Below, piece by piece: positions 24,619 to 34,076 of a DNA stretch of 64,000 bases (its first letter is position 1; every line of letters begins with the position of its first letter). The translations under genes and the position numbers were made by a program. The stretch is from Marinifilum sp. N1E240. GTDB lineage: Bacteria; Bacteroidota; Bacteroidia; Bacteroidales; Marinifilaceae. The notes beneath the pieces are model-generated. The model was not told where the DNA came from. It ran no database searches and saw only the letters and a list, made by a program, of their open reading frames with translations. The DNA lies in the NCBI RefSeq assembly GCF_009295825.1, contig NZ_WHKF01000001.1, forward strand, positions 275,088 to 339,087, read 5' to 3'.

Positions 24619-25875
24619 CTAGTGAGCTATATTTTCAACTTGCTTTGGATCGTGCTTGTGTTTAAACAGGATTGCAAAGAAAATGGCAATAATTAATGAA
24701 TAAATAGCGAAGGTATTCCAGATGTCCTTCCAAATAAAATTCTCATTGTTATCAGTAAAGAATAATTCGATAATAAGTCCACTAACCCAAGAGCCCATAA
24801 TTGCACCAAAACCATTGGTCATCATCATGAATAATCCCTGAGCACTTGCACGAATACTTGAATCGCACTGAGTTTCTACAAAAAGTGAACCTGAAATGTT
24901 AAAGAAATCGAATGCCATACCATATATTATACACGATAGGATAATCATCCACAATCCTCCTGCAGGATCTCCATAAGCGAATAAGGCAAAACGAAGCACC
25001 CAAGCAACCATACTAATCAACATCACTTTCTTAATACCAAATCTCTTTAGGAAGAAAGGAATCGCAAGAATGAAAAGTGTTTCAGAAATCTGAGAAATAG
25101 ACATGATAATTGTCGAATATTTTACGACAAAAGAATCGGCATATTGGTCAACATGTTTAAAGCTGTCTAAGAAAACATCACCATACATGTTGGTTAATTG
25201 TAAGGCTGCTCCCAAAAACATAGAGAAGATGAAAAACAAAGCCATCTTGTAGTTCTTAAATAACTTAAAGGCATTCAATCCTAGAGTTTCAATTAGAGGA
25301 GCATCTTTTTGTCCTTTGTTTTGTGGTTTACATTGAGGCATTGTAAATGAATATGCTGCCAGTATAAATGATGCTGCTGCTGCAATGTAGAACTGATTAA
25401 CAGTTGCTTTTGAACCTGTTAGATTGGTTACCCACATAGCAGCAATGAAACCAATAGTTCCCCAAACACGAATTGGTGGGAACACTTTAATTACATCGTA
25501 ATTGTTATTTTTTAATACAGTATAAGATATCGTATTCATTAAGGCGATCGTTGGCATGTAACAGATCATGGCAAGCAGTATCACAGAAATGAACATTGTT
25601 GAAGTCTCAATTTGTGGTAAGTACAATAATGCAAAACCTCCCAATAAATGAAGAACACCATATAATCTTTCAGCATTCATCCATCTGTCGGCAATAATAC
25701 CGGTTAGCGTTGGCATAAATAAGGATGCAATCCCCATTGTTGAGAAAACGGCACCAAATTCTGTTGGCGACCAGGTTTTTGTGTCAAACCAATAATTTGC
25801 AATGGTAATTAACCAGGCTCCCCAGATGAAAAACTGAAGGAAATTTAATAGTGTCAATCGACCTTTAAGTCCCAT
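24619..25875 (-). CDS. Nucleoside:H+ symporter-type MFS permease (NupG/XapB-like)
   Basis: Inner-membrane transporter of 418 residues with about 12 hydrophobic helices. It resembles the nucleoside:proton symporter family by its N-terminus (LTLLNFLQFFIWGAWLITI, then GIASLFMPTLTGIIADRWM) and by the IYGMAFDFFNISGSLFVE segment in helix 10, a hallmark of NupG-type proteins. It would import nucleosides for salvage. Nearby genes with nucleotide connections are thyA, folA and a nucleoside-recognition protein across the divergent 279-bp gap, though that may be chance. Substrate range is not readable. Confidence 0.85.
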   Translation of the reverse strand: MGLKGRLTLLNFLQFFIWGAWLITIANYWFDTKTWSPTEFGAVFSTMGIASLFMPTLTGIIADRWMNAERLYGVLHLLGGFALLYLPQIETSTMFISVILLAMICYMPTIALMNTISYTVLKNNNYDVIKVFPPIRVWGTIGFIAAMWVTNLTGSKATVNQFYIAAAASFILAAYSFTMPQCKPQNKGQKDAPLIETLGLNAFKLFKNYKMALFFIFSMFLGAALQLTNMYGDVFLDSFKHVDQYADSFVVKYSTIIMSISQISETLFILAIPFFLKRFGIKKVMLISMVAWVLRFALFAYGDPAGGLWMIILSCIIYGMAFDFFNISGSLFVETQCDSSIRASAQGLFMMMTNGFGAIMGSWVSGLIIELFFTDNNENFIWKDIWNTFAIYSLIIAIFFAILFKHKHDPKQVENIAH

Positions 25876-26125
25876 AATTTCTTGTTTAAAAAATTAGATT
25901 AGTAATTGCTTTGCTTAATAAATGGTTTGGTTGTTCTAGTAGTGGTGTTTAAAATTCCATTTTACATTTAACTGTAATGATATGAATTTCAAAAGTCTCA
26001 AATCTAACAAAAAAAGACCAAAGGATAAAGGGGAATTTTAAAAGCTCTGCAATCTAACATATCAATGCAAATATTTAAAATGTGTTAAGATTATAGTTTA
26101 ATGAAATTTTCCTTTCAAAAATTGG

Positions 26126-26133
26126 TAGTTTTG
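26126..26133 (+). promoter_or_regulatory. Candidate -7 box for the gate-domain membrane gene
   Basis: TAGTTTTG matches TAnnTTTG and ends 22 bp before the ATG at 26155. The -33 position has no clear TTTG. Confidence 0.35.
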
Positions 26134-26154
26134 CTGCCTCAATAACAAGGTAGT

Positions 26155-27120
26155 ATGAGTGTACGACAAACAATAAAAGTAGAATCATCGATAAAGAATA
26201 AAATACGTGAATCCATTAAATTGGCTTTACCAAAGGCTTTCGAAACTATAAAATGGTTGTTAAGTATCATGATTCCGGTTTCATTTGTTGTGATGATATT
26301 AAATTACACTGGTATTTTGGCTTTGGTTTCTTCCTATGTATCACCTGCTTTTAAATTGATTGGTTTACCAGGAGAATCTGCTTTTATACTGCTAACAAGT
26401 ATATTTACGAATATCTATACAGCTATTGCGGTGATTACGAGTTTAGAATTGGAAGGCAGAGTTGTTACTATTCTTGCCGTAATGTGTTTGGTTGCTCATG
26501 GTTTTATTATTGAGACGGCGGTGCTAAAAAAAACTGGATCATCGGTAATTCGAATGATTTTACTTCGCTTGCTTGGAAGTTTCGCGATTGGAGCCATTTT
26601 GAATCAAGTCTTACCAGCAGATACAACTCAGATTGTAAACTCTATAGTTTTGCAGCAAGAATCATTTTTTGTAATGTTAACAGTTTGGCTTCAATCCACT
26701 TTACTATTAGTTATTAAAGTGGTTATTCTTATCAGTTTGTTAATGATATTTCAGAAATTACTGGAATTATTTGGTGTGATTAAATGGATATCTAGATTTT
26801 TAAAACCATTACAAGCGCTAATGGGATTACCAGAATCTACTTCTTTTTCCTGGATTGTTGCCAATACCTTAGGTTTGGCTTATGGTGCCGCAATAATTAT
26901 GGAGCAGGTAGAAGAGGGAAAAATGAAAAAGGAGGATGCAGATTTATTGAACCATCATATTGCTGTTTCTCATTCTCAGTTGGAGGATCCCTTGCTATTT
27001 GCAGCAATTGGAGTTCCATTGGGATGGATGATTATACCACGAATAATTTTAGGAATTGTTGTGGTTTGGTTAAGAAGATTAGAATTACTTGTGAGAAGTA
27101 AGTTTAAGAGCAAAATTTAG
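26155..27120 (+). CDS. Nucleoside recognition (gate) domain membrane protein
   Basis: Polytopic inner-membrane protein of 321 residues with two gate-domain-like halves (about 35-150 and 185-310). Each starts with a proline-containing helix near the pattern SIMIPVSFVVMILNYTG and FQKLLELFGVIKWIS, and LGLPGESAF-like/LMGLPESTS loops recur in both halves. Such domains occur in spore maturation proteins SpmA/B and nucleoside transporters of the CNT family. The actual substrate is unknown; the pfam name does not prove nucleoside binding. It lies 56 bp upstream of thyA on the same strand and may be co-transcribed. Confidence 0.82.
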   Translation: MSVRQTIKVESSIKNKIRESIKLALPKAFETIKWLLSIMIPVSFVVMILNYTGILALVSSYVSPAFKLIGLPGESAFILLTSIFTNIYTAIAVITSLELEGRVVTILAVMCLVAHGFIIETAVLKKTGSSVIRMILLRLLGSFAIGAILNQVLPADTTQIVNSIVLQQESFFVMLTVWLQSTLLLVIKVVILISLLMIFQKLLELFGVIKWISRFLKPLQALMGLPESTSFSWIVANTLGLAYGAAIIMEQVEEGKMKKEDADLLNHHIAVSHSQLEDPLLFAAIGVPLGWMIIPRIILGIVVVWLRRLELLVRSKFKSKI

Positions 27121-27176
27121 ATACTATTTGGTAAATGATGTATCTTTAAAAATTAAAATTTTCGAAGTACAAGATT

Positions 27177-27971
27177 ATGCAACAATATCTTCAATTATTG
27201 GAAAGAGTTCTCGAAGAAGGGAATAAGAAAGAAGACAGAACCGGGACCGGAACGATAAGTGTATTTGGACACCAAATGCGGTTTGATTTATCAAAGGGAT
27301 TTCCGGCTATCACCACAAAAAAGCTTCATTTAAAATCAATTATTCACGAATTGTTATGGTTTTTAAATGGAGATACCAATGTAAAATATTTGCAAGATAA
27401 TGGTGTTCGTATTTGGAATGAATGGGCTGATGAAAATGGTGAATTGGGACATGTTTATGGATATCAATGGCGATCCTGGCCAAAATCAAATGGAGAATCA
27501 TTAGACCAAATTACACAAGTGGTAAATGATATCAAAAACAACCCGGATTCCCGTCGCTTGATAGTGAGTGCATGGAATGCTGGTGATATTGAAAATATGG
27601 CTTTGCCTCCGTGTCATGCTTTATTTCAGTTTTATGTAGCGAAAGGGAAATTGTCATGTCAGTTGTATCAGCGTAGTGCAGATATCTTTTTGGGTGTTCC
27701 TTTTAATATTGCATCTTATGCCTTACTTACAATGATGATGGCTCAGGTTTGTGGTTTAGAAGCTGGAGAATTTGTTCATACTTTGGGCGATTCTCACATA
27801 TATAGCAATCATTTAGATCAGGTTAAACTGCAATTAACCAGGGAGCCAAGAGACTTGCCGGTTTTAAAAATTAATCCTGATGTGAAAAGTATTTTTGATT
27901 TTAAATTCGAGGATTTTTCCTTGGAAAACTATGATCCGCATCCACATATAAAAGGTGCGATATCTGTTTAA
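27177..27971 (+). CDS. thyA: Thymidylate synthase
   Basis: Converts dUMP and methylene-tetrahydrofolate to dTMP and dihydrofolate. At 264 residues it is the short (E. coli-like) form. The catalytic cysteine is Cys146 in [11 protein letters not shown]. Other blocks are the N-terminal phosphate-binding [18 protein letters not shown], the [24 protein letters not shown] segment and the C-terminal IKGAISV. folA follows 11 bp downstream, the classical pairing in which DHFR recycles the dihydrofolate made here. Confidence 0.98.
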   Translation: MQQYLQLLERVLEEGNKKEDRTGTGTISVFGHQMRFDLSKGFPAITTKKLHLKSIIHELLWFLNGDTNVKYLQDNGVRIWNEWADENGELGHVYGYQWRSWPKSNGESLDQITQVVNDIKNNPDSRRLIVSAWNAGDIENMALPPCHALFQFYVAKGKLSCQLYQRSADIFLGVPFNIASYALLTMMMAQVCGLEAGEFVHTLGDSHIYSNHLDQVKLQLTREPRDLPVLKINPDVKSIFDFKFEDFSLENYDPHPHIKGAISV

Positions 27972-27982
27972 ATTCGTAAATC

Positions 27983-28468
27983 ATGAAATTATCAATAATA
28001 GTAGCAGCTTCTCGTAACAATGTTATTGGGAGAGATAACCAACTAATTTGGAGATTATCTGCAGATTTAAAAAGATTTAAAGCCTTAACAACAGGTCATA
28101 CCATTATTATGGGACGAAAAACTTTCGACTCCATAGGTAAGCCATTGCCAAATCGTACGTCTATTATCATTACTAAACAAGAAGATTACAAAATGGAAGG
28201 CTGTATTGTTGTACATTCCTTAGAAGAAGCTTTGCAAGCTGTAACCAATGATGAAAAAGTATTTATTATTGGAGGTGGAACAATATATAAAGAGGCAATT
28301 GATAAAGCTGATGAATTGTTTTTAACACTTGTTCATGCTGAGTTTGAAGGAGACACTTACTTTCCTGAAATAAAAAATGAGACATGGGAATCTGTAGACA
28401 GAAAAGACTGTTTGCCAGATGAAAAAAATGAATATCCATATTCCTTTATAGATTACAAAAGAAGATAG
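27983..28468 (+). CDS. folA: Dihydrofolate reductase
   Basis: NADPH-dependent reductase, 161 residues, regenerating tetrahydrofolate for ThyA. Visible are SIIVAASRNNVIGRDNQLIWRLSADLKRFK (substrate and Met20-loop region), GHTIIMGRKTFDSIGKPLPNR (NADPH binding), and VFIIGGGTIYKEAIDKADELFLT near the C-terminus. Position 27-type acidic residue is Asp in SADLKRFK. It lies between thyA and a lipoprotein gene that starts 1 bp after its stop, so all three share a transcript. Confidence 0.97.
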   Translation: MKLSIIVAASRNNVIGRDNQLIWRLSADLKRFKALTTGHTIIMGRKTFDSIGKPLPNRTSIIITKQEDYKMEGCIVVHSLEEALQAVTNDEKVFIIGGGTIYKEAIDKADELFLTLVHAEFEGDTYFPEIKNETWESVDRKDCLPDEKNEYPYSFIDYKRR

Positions 28469-28469
28469 A

Positions 28470-29321
28470 ATGAATTTAAAATTTTTAACAGCAATATTAT
28501 TTGTTTTGCTTGGATTGGGATTGTTTAATTCTTGTTCAACAGGTTCCGATCCGGAAGATGTTATAGATAGTGTTTTTTCGGATCCATTGGAATTTACTTT
28601 GCAGATTCAAAACATCACTAGTGATATTACTATGGATGTAAATGCCGTAGTTTTTAATAATCTTGATACTAATAAAGATACTATTACAGATGAAATTCCG
28701 GATTGTGTTGAAGCTTTGATTTACAGAAATGCAGATGAAACAGAGATTGACTCTATTGTAATAGATTATGGAAAAACTAGCTGTACTTCTAATGGTGGAA
28801 GTTTTAGAGGAAAAATGATTGTAGATCCTTCGGATGCAAGTCTTACTAATTTTGAAGTTCGATTTTCAGAATTTTATTCTAAAGGTTTTGATATAAGTGG
28901 AGTAATGAATCTACAAATTGTTGATGTGGCAGGTGAAGATTTTACAATGTCATTCGATGATGCCTCATTTGTTTATACAGATTCAAATGATGAGAAATCC
29001 ACGTTTGAAATTTCGGAAATGAGCAGTGCTTATACCTATATTAAAAGTGAAGAGCTGGATGTTGATTATGTAGATGATATTTTTGAATTTACAACAAGCT
29101 TATCTGGAATACACCCAAATGGAACTACATTTTCCTTAGTTAGCGATAGCAAATTAACCTATGCATATTCATGTAAGAATATTATTGGTGGAGATGCTAC
29201 TTTTGTGCTTACCGATGTAGGAGAAGGTGATGTTGATTTTGGAGGAGGAGATACCTTTGATGATTGCAATGGAAATGTATCTGTAAATTCCCAGGATGTA
29301 ACTTTACATTTTACCTTATAA
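28470..29321 (+). CDS. Hypothetical lipoprotein downstream of thyA-folA
   Basis: I do not recognise a family. The 283-residue product has a lipoprotein signal (LFVLLGLGLFNSCS; lipidation at the Cys of NSC). The remainder is beta-rich and acidic, with recurring motifs such as ITMDVNAVVFNN, DEKSTFEISEMSS and GDATFVLTDVGEGDVDFGGGDTFDDCNGNVSV. Two Cys pairs (DCVEAL/SCTSNG and SCKN/DCNG) might form disulfides in the periplasm. It starts 1 bp after folA, so it is expressed with the dTMP/folate genes, but no functional link is evident. Confidence 0.8.
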   Translation: MNLKFLTAILFVLLGLGLFNSCSTGSDPEDVIDSVFSDPLEFTLQIQNITSDITMDVNAVVFNNLDTNKDTITDEIPDCVEALIYRNADETEIDSIVIDYGKTSCTSNGGSFRGKMIVDPSDASLTNFEVRFSEFYSKGFDISGVMNLQIVDVAGEDFTMSFDDASFVYTDSNDEKSTFEISEMSSAYTYIKSEELDVDYVDDIFEFTTSLSGIHPNGTTFSLVSDSKLTYAYSCKNIIGGDATFVLTDVGEGDVDFGGGDTFDDCNGNVSVNSQDVTLHFTL

Positions 29322-29352
29322 AAAAAAGACCGGATTTAAATCCGGTCTTTTT
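29322..29352. terminator. Bidirectional terminator between the lipoprotein gene and clpX
   Basis: AGACCGGATTTAAATCCGGTCT at 29327-29348 is a perfect 22-bp palindrome with an A-run before and T-run after, serving both convergent genes. Confidence 0.88.
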
Positions 29353-30567
29353 TTATGCGACTTTTAAGCGTTTCAGATTTACTTTTTCAAGTTTCTCGCT
29401 TGCATATTTTTTATTGATAGAGATTTGTTTTTGTTCTCCCGAAGGAAGTTCAAACATAGCATCCATCATTATAGCTTCACAAATGGAGCGCAAACCTCGA
29501 GCTCCTAATTTAAATTCTACTGCTTTATCTACAATATACTCTAAAGCACTTTCTTCAAAAGTAAGATCAATATCATCAATCTTGAATAACTTGGTGTATT
29601 GCTTTACAATTGAATTCTTAGGTTCGGTTAAGATATTTCTTAACGCATTTCTATTCAATGGCTCTAAGTAAGTTAATACCGGCAAACGACCAATAATTTC
29701 TGGTATTAGTCCAAAAGATTTTAAATCCTGAGGAGCAATGTATTGTAAGAAATTTTCCTGGTCAACCTGTTCTTTTTCTTTGCTTGCATTAAATCCTACT
29801 ACCTGAGTATTCATTCGTTGAGCAATCTTTCTTTGAATACCATCAAAAGCACCACCACATACGAATAGAATGTTCTTCGTGTTTACTGGAATCATTTTCT
29901 GATCAGGATGCTTTCTTCCTCCCTGAGGTGGAACATTTACAATTGATCCTTCCAAAAGTTTTAATAATCCTTGTTGAACACCTTCTCCTGATACATCTCG
30001 TGTAATTGAGGGATTGTCGCTCTTACGAGCGATTTTGTCAATCTCATCAATAAATACGATTCCTTTTTCAGCTGCTTCAACATCGTAATCCGAAGCTTGA
30101 AGAAGTCTTGTTAAAATCGATTCAATATCTTCACCTACATAACCAGCTTCAGTCAATACTGTTGCATCAACAATGGTAAAAGGAACATGCAACATCTTAG
30201 CAATGGTTCTTGCCAAAAGAGTTTTACCTGTACCTGTTTCCCCAACAAGAATAATATTTGATTTTTCAATCTCAATATCCTCGTCATCTTTTTCCTGGAG
30301 TAATCTTTTATAGTGATTGTAAACTGCAACGGAAAGATATTTTTTTGCCTCGTCCTGACCAATTACATATTGATCAAGAAAAGTTTTAATTTCTATCGGT
30401 TTTAAAAGTTGAATCTCTTTTAGGTCAAGATCGGTTCGATTTTTTAATTCTTCCTGAACGATTGAGTAAGCCTGGTCAATACAGCTATCGCAGATATGAC
30501 CACTGATTCCTGCAATCAGAAGATTAGTATCTTTCTTTTCTCTTCCGCAAAACGAGCATTTATCCAT
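29353..30567 (-). CDS. clpX: ATP-dependent Clp protease ATP-binding subunit ClpX
   Basis: AAA+ unfoldase of 404 residues that feeds substrates to ClpP. The N-terminal zinc-binding domain has Cys4, Cys7, Cys26 and Cys29. Walker A is GETGTGKT, Walker B VFIDEIDK, sensor and pore parts follow (GYVGED pore-1 loop), and the IGF-type ClpP-docking loop is near residue 255 in a region reading [12 protein letters not shown], where an I/L-G-F tripeptide is seen as VGF. The C-terminal domain carries [13 protein letters not shown] (sensor 2). It follows clpP on the same strand, 87 bp away. Confidence 0.97.
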   Translation of the reverse strand: MDKCSFCGREKKDTNLLIAGISGHICDSCIDQAYSIVQEELKNRTDLDLKEIQLLKPIEIKTFLDQYVIGQDEAKKYLSVAVYNHYKRLLQEKDDEDIEIEKSNIILVGETGTGKTLLARTIAKMLHVPFTIVDATVLTEAGYVGEDIESILTRLLQASDYDVEAAEKGIVFIDEIDKIARKSDNPSITRDVSGEGVQQGLLKLLEGSIVNVPPQGGRKHPDQKMIPVNTKNILFVCGGAFDGIQRKIAQRMNTQVVGFNASKEKEQVDQENFLQYIAPQDLKSFGLIPEIIGRLPVLTYLEPLNRNALRNILTEPKNSIVKQYTKLFKIDDIDLTFEESALEYIVDKAVEFKLGARGLRSICEAIMMDAMFELPSGEQKQISINKKYASEKLEKVNLKRLKVA

Positions 30568-30654
30568 GAGTATAATTTATTGTACTAAAAATGCAAAGTT
30601 AATGATTTTACGATTAACTCTGCATTAGGTTCGGTTTGATTTTTAATAGATTAA

Positions 30655-31329
30655 CTATTTTACTCTTGTAAGAACTTCGTCAATCATACCATATTCTTTA
30701 GCTTCCATAGCTGTCATCCAGTAATCACGGTCAGAATTTTTCTCTACTTTTTCGTAAGAATTTCCTGAGTGATCTGCAATAATGGTATACAATTCTTTCT
30801 TTAATTTTAAGATTTCACGAGCCGTAATTTCAATGTCAGAAGCTTGTCCTTGTGCTCCACCCATTGGTTGGTGAATCATAACTCTAGAGTGCTTTAACGC
30901 AGAGCGTTTTCCTTTGGTTCCTGCTGTAAGTAATACTGCTCCCATCGAAGCTGCCATACCAGTACAAATTGTTGCAACATCACATTTAATGTATTGCATG
31001 GTATCGTAAATACCTAAACCTGCATGAACTGAACCTCCTGGAGAGTTGAAGTAAATTTGAATATCTTTCGATGGATCAGTTGATTCAAGGAATAGTAATT
31101 GTGCCATAATAATATTGGCAACGTAATCATCAATTGGAACACCAAGAAAGATAATTCTATCCATCATCAGACGAGAGAAAACATCCATTGATGCAACATT
31201 TAATTGTCTTTCCTCTATAATAGTAGGAGAGATATAGCTGTTACTGATTGATGTATATTTATCTAAAGTAAGGCTATTGATGCCCATGTGCTGTGTGGCA
31301 AATTTTTGGAATTCGTCTTTTGGTACCAT
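30655..31329 (-). CDS. clpP: ATP-dependent Clp protease proteolytic subunit ClpP
   Basis: Serine protease of 224 residues that forms the tetradecameric Clp chamber. The catalytic triad is Ser128 in [10 protein letters not shown], His153 in MIHQPMGG, and most likely Asp202 in SDRDYWM. The N-terminus before residue 40 is longer than in E. coli and probably includes a propeptide or the axial-loop region. It lies between tig and clpX in the common tig-clpP-clpX order, with a terminator after tig, so clpP probably has its own promoter. Confidence 0.97.
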   Translation of the reverse strand: MVPKDEFQKFATQHMGINSLTLDKYTSISNSYISPTIIEERQLNVASMDVFSRLMMDRIIFLGVPIDDYVANIIMAQLLFLESTDPSKDIQIYFNSPGGSVHAGLGIYDTMQYIKCDVATICTGMAASMGAVLLTAGTKGKRSALKHSRVMIHQPMGGAQGQASDIEITAREILKLKKELYTIIADHSGNSYEKVEKNSDRDYWMTAMEAKEYGMIDEVLTRVK

Positions 31330-31419
31330 AGGTGAATGATTTTATATTTCGTAGACCTAAATTAGTTAAAATTTCTCCATTTGAAAAGAATGGCTTAACA
31401 AAATCCTACGAAAGGAGGA

Positions 31420-31453
31420 AAAAGAAAACCACGCCTTTGTGAAGCGTGGTTTT
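31420..31453 (-). terminator. Terminator after tig
   Basis: AAAACCACGC at 31425-31434 pairs with GCGTGGTTTT at 31444-31453 around a 9-nt loop. On the minus strand it continues TTTTCTTTTTCC. It separates tig from clpP. Confidence 0.8.
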
Positions 31454-31479
31454 TAGATTATTTTTAGAGCTTCTACCTC

Positions 31480-32829
31480 TTATTCAAACATTTTGTTGAA
31501 TTCTTCAGTAGATACTTCTTTTTCTTCTATCTTGATAGTTGCTTTCAAGTACTCAGCTACTTTATCGTCAAGCTTACGCTCGTAGATTTTTCTTTGCTCG
31601 TCCTGATTTTGCATCATTTGTTGAGCGTAGTTGTTCAAGTATTCTTCAGGTACGTCATTCATTCCGTATTGCTGGAACTGCATTAAAGCTTGTTGCTTTG
31701 CATATTCTGTAACTTCTTCTTCAGAAACTTTCAACTCATTCTCTTCAGTTAATCTGTTTTTAATTAACTGCCATTTGAAATCGCTTACATAGTTTGAGAA
31801 ATCTGTTTCAACTTGCTCTTCAGTCATTTCTTTGTTCGTTGCAACAATCCAACGCTTCAAGAATGCTTCAGGTAAAGTCATTTTCGATTTTTTAACTAAT
31901 TTTTCTTTTGCATCGATTAAGAATTTATAGTCGCTATCGTTAACCAATTGCTTCTCGATATCTTCTTTAATCTTATTCTGGAATTCTTCCATTGAAGAAA
32001 CAGTTCCTTCACCAAATACTTTATCAAATAACTCCTGGTTCAATTCTGCATTAACAAATTTGTTAATTTCAGTAATTGTGAATTGGAAGTCAGCATCTAA
32101 AGTTTCAGCTTCTTCTTTAGAGATATTTAGCATTGAAGCTAAATCAGTTTTGTTTGCAAATGCTTTAGCAGGGTTGAAAACAATTACTTGCTCTTTTTTA
32201 GCTCCGATGAATTTCTTTTTAGAATCTTCATCAGCCATATATTCTAGAGAAATAGCAACATCGTCGCTAGTAATTCCACCTTCTACAAGGTTTCCTTCAG
32301 CGTCAACTTGTGCATAATTACCTTTCAAAAGCTCTTTTTCTTCAACAGCTTCAACTGGTTCGTTTGATCCGAAACGACGAGCGTGCATTTCAACACCGTT
32401 CTCAATCATTTTCTCGTCAACCTTAATTTTGAAGAAGTTGATTTTGTCTCTTTTGCTTAGGTTTAGAGTGTATTCTGGAGTCAAAGCAATATCAAAAGCG
32501 AATTCGAATTCAGTATCTTTTTCCCAGTTGATTTCTTTTTGCTCAGTTTCGTTTGGAAGAGGCTCGCCCATGATTTTCAAATCATTTTCGCGAATGTACT
32601 TCATCAACTCCTGACTAAGAATTTTGTTAATTTCGTCAGCTAAAACAGGAGTACCATACATTTTCTTGATCACACCCATAGGTACTTTACCTTGGCGGAA
32701 ACCATTGATATTTGCTTTTTTACGATAGTCTTTTAAAACATCGTTTACACGACTTTCATAGTCTTCTTTAACAATCTGTAATTTAATTACAGCGTTTAAA
32801 TCATCAATGTTGGTTTTTGTGATGTTCAT
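31480..32829 (-). CDS. tig: Trigger factor
   Basis: Ribosome-associated chaperone of 449 residues. The ribosome-binding N-terminal domain has the signature GFRQGKVPMGVIKKMYG at about residues 39-55. A central PPIase-like domain is present as a divergent segment (about 150-250) without the classic FKBP catalytic consensus, as is usual in Bacteroidota. The C-terminal helical arms run to the end (about 265-449). It is followed by a terminator, clpP and clpX, the conserved protein-quality cluster. Confidence 0.94.
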   Translation of the reverse strand: MNITKTNIDDLNAVIKLQIVKEDYESRVNDVLKDYRKKANINGFRQGKVPMGVIKKMYGTPVLADEINKILSQELMKYIRENDLKIMGEPLPNETEQKEINWEKDTEFEFAFDIALTPEYTLNLSKRDKINFFKIKVDEKMIENGVEMHARRFGSNEPVEAVEEKELLKGNYAQVDAEGNLVEGGITSDDVAISLEYMADEDSKKKFIGAKKEQVIVFNPAKAFANKTDLASMLNISKEEAETLDADFQFTITEINKFVNAELNQELFDKVFGEGTVSSMEEFQNKIKEDIEKQLVNDSDYKFLIDAKEKLVKKSKMTLPEAFLKRWIVATNKEMTEEQVETDFSNYVSDFKWQLIKNRLTEENELKVSEEEVTEYAKQQALMQFQQYGMNDVPEEYLNNYAQQMMQNQDEQRKIYERKLDDKVAEYLKATIKIEEKEVSTEEFNKMFE

Positions 32830-32991
32830 TTTTTAGCTATTAAAAGATAAAACCTTATTATATCATTTAAATATTACTGTGAGCTAATAGCAATACAGTA
32901 AGATGTTAAATTGAAATGCCGATACAGAATTCGTTAGTTATTGTAAGCAAATTGCACTAATGACTATACTAATTAATAATCGGTACTAATT

Positions 32992-33046
32992 AAAAAAAAA
33001 CCGCTCAACCATCGACACATTTTGTATCGCTAAGTATGGGCGGTTT
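32992..33046 (-). terminator. Terminator after tRNA-Leu
   Basis: AAACCGC at 32998-33004 pairs with GCGGTTT at 33040-33046, and inside the loop CGACAC pairs with GTATCG (with one G-T). On the minus strand the stem runs into a T-tract. It lies about 20 bp after the tRNA, so it most likely ends that transcript. Confidence 0.65.
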
Positions 33047-33065
33047 AAGGTTATTTTTTTTGTAG

Positions 33066-33147
33066 TGCGGATGAAGGGACTCGAACCCCCACGCCTTACG
33101 GCACTAGATCCTAAGTCTAGCGCGGCTACCAATTACGCCACATCCGC
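33066..33147 (-). tRNA. tRNA-Leu (anticodon UAG)
   Basis: Class II tRNA of 82 nt on the minus strand. The acceptor stem GCGGATG pairs with CATCCGC, the anticodon arm CTAGA-CTTAGGA-TCTAG has TAG at positions 34-36, the T-arm has GTTCGAGTCC, and the variable arm (TGCCGTAAGGCG) is the long type of leucine tRNAs. CCA is not encoded. It is the only tRNA I found in the window. Confidence 0.93.
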
Positions 33148-33162
33148 GGGTTAATTGCGGTG

Positions 33163-33194
33163 CAAATATAGAGCTGTTTTTTAATATTTGCAAT
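33163..33194 (-). promoter_or_regulatory. Promoter of tRNA-Leu
   Basis: On the minus strand ATTG (33194-33191) is followed after 20 nt by TATATTTG (33170-33163), close to the Bacteroidota consensus. The box ends 15 bp before the mature tRNA 5' end. Confidence 0.6.
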
Positions 33195-33287
33195 AGCAAT
33201 CAGAAAAAAAATAATATTTTTTCAAACTAATATTATTAGAGAGAATTGTCAACTCATTTTGATATTTTATAAGTTGGTGAAAACAAC

Positions 33288-34022
33288 TTATTTGACAGGT
33301 TTTCTTAACTCAAAGTTCTTACCTAAATATACTCTTCTAACATCTTCATCGGCAGCTAATTCTTCGGCAGTACCCGATTTTAAGATATTTCCTTCGAATA
33401 AAAGATATGCTCTTTCGGTAATTGAAAGTGTTTCCTGAACGTTATGGTCTGTAATTAGAATTCCAATGTTTTTATCTTTCAGATGGCGAACAATATCCTG
33501 GATATCTTCTACAGCAATAGGATCTACTCCGGCAAAAGGCTCATCTAAAAGTATAAATTTTGGCTTAATGGAAAGCGCTCTGGCAATTTCGGTACGTCGA
33601 CGTTCTCCTCCTGATAACTGAATACCTAAACTTTTGCGGATTTTCTGTAGGCTGAATTCATTCAACATCTCTTCTAATCGCTGTTCTTGATATTCTTTTG
33701 AAAAATCAGACATTTGTAATACCGCTCGAATGTTGTCTTCAACACTAAGTTTTCGAAAAACAGATGCTTCTTGAGCCAAATATCCTACCCCTAACTGAGC
33801 ACGTTTGTAAACAGGTTCGTTTGTAATTTCTCTTTCGTCAAGATAAATTCTTCCTCCATTTGGTTGAATTAGACCAACAATCATGTAAAATGAAGTTGTT
33901 TTACCAGCTCCATTAGGACCAAGTAAACCAACAATTTCTCCTTGTTTTACATTTACCGAAACACCTTTTACAACCGTACGGCTTTTGTATCGTTTAATTA
34001 AATTTTCAGCTCTTAATATCAT
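33288..34022 (-). CDS. lptB: LPS export ABC transporter ATPase LptB
   Basis: Cytoplasmic ATPase of the LptBFG complex that extracts LPS from the inner membrane; 244 residues. Walker [11 protein letters not shown]-loop [11 protein letters not shown], signature [15 protein letters not shown], Walker [14 protein letters not shown] and the H-loop [10 protein letters not shown] are all intact. The [14 protein letters not shown] segment is typical of LptB rather than other ABC ATPases. Neighbours tatC, kdsD and the DUF5686 gene make this an envelope-biogenesis cluster. Confidence 0.95.
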   Translation of the reverse strand: MILRAENLIKRYKSRTVVKGVSVNVKQGEIVGLLGPNGAGKTTSFYMIVGLIQPNGGRIYLDEREITNEPVYKRAQLGVGYLAQEASVFRKLSVEDNIRAVLQMSDFSKEYQEQRLEEMLNEFSLQKIRKSLGIQLSGGERRRTEIARALSIKPKFILLDEPFAGVDPIAVEDIQDIVRHLKDKNIGILITDHNVQETLSITERAYLLFEGNILKSGTAEELAADEDVRRVYLGKNFELRKPVK

Positions 34023-34076
34023 CGTAATCCAATTGGTTTTAACTGATGGAATTGTGCAAATATAAAAAAGATATCC

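Noticed and set aside
33066-33147. tRNA-Leu as an integration (att) site
   Set aside because: No integrase gene, no partial tRNA duplicate and no foreign-looking block lies next to it.
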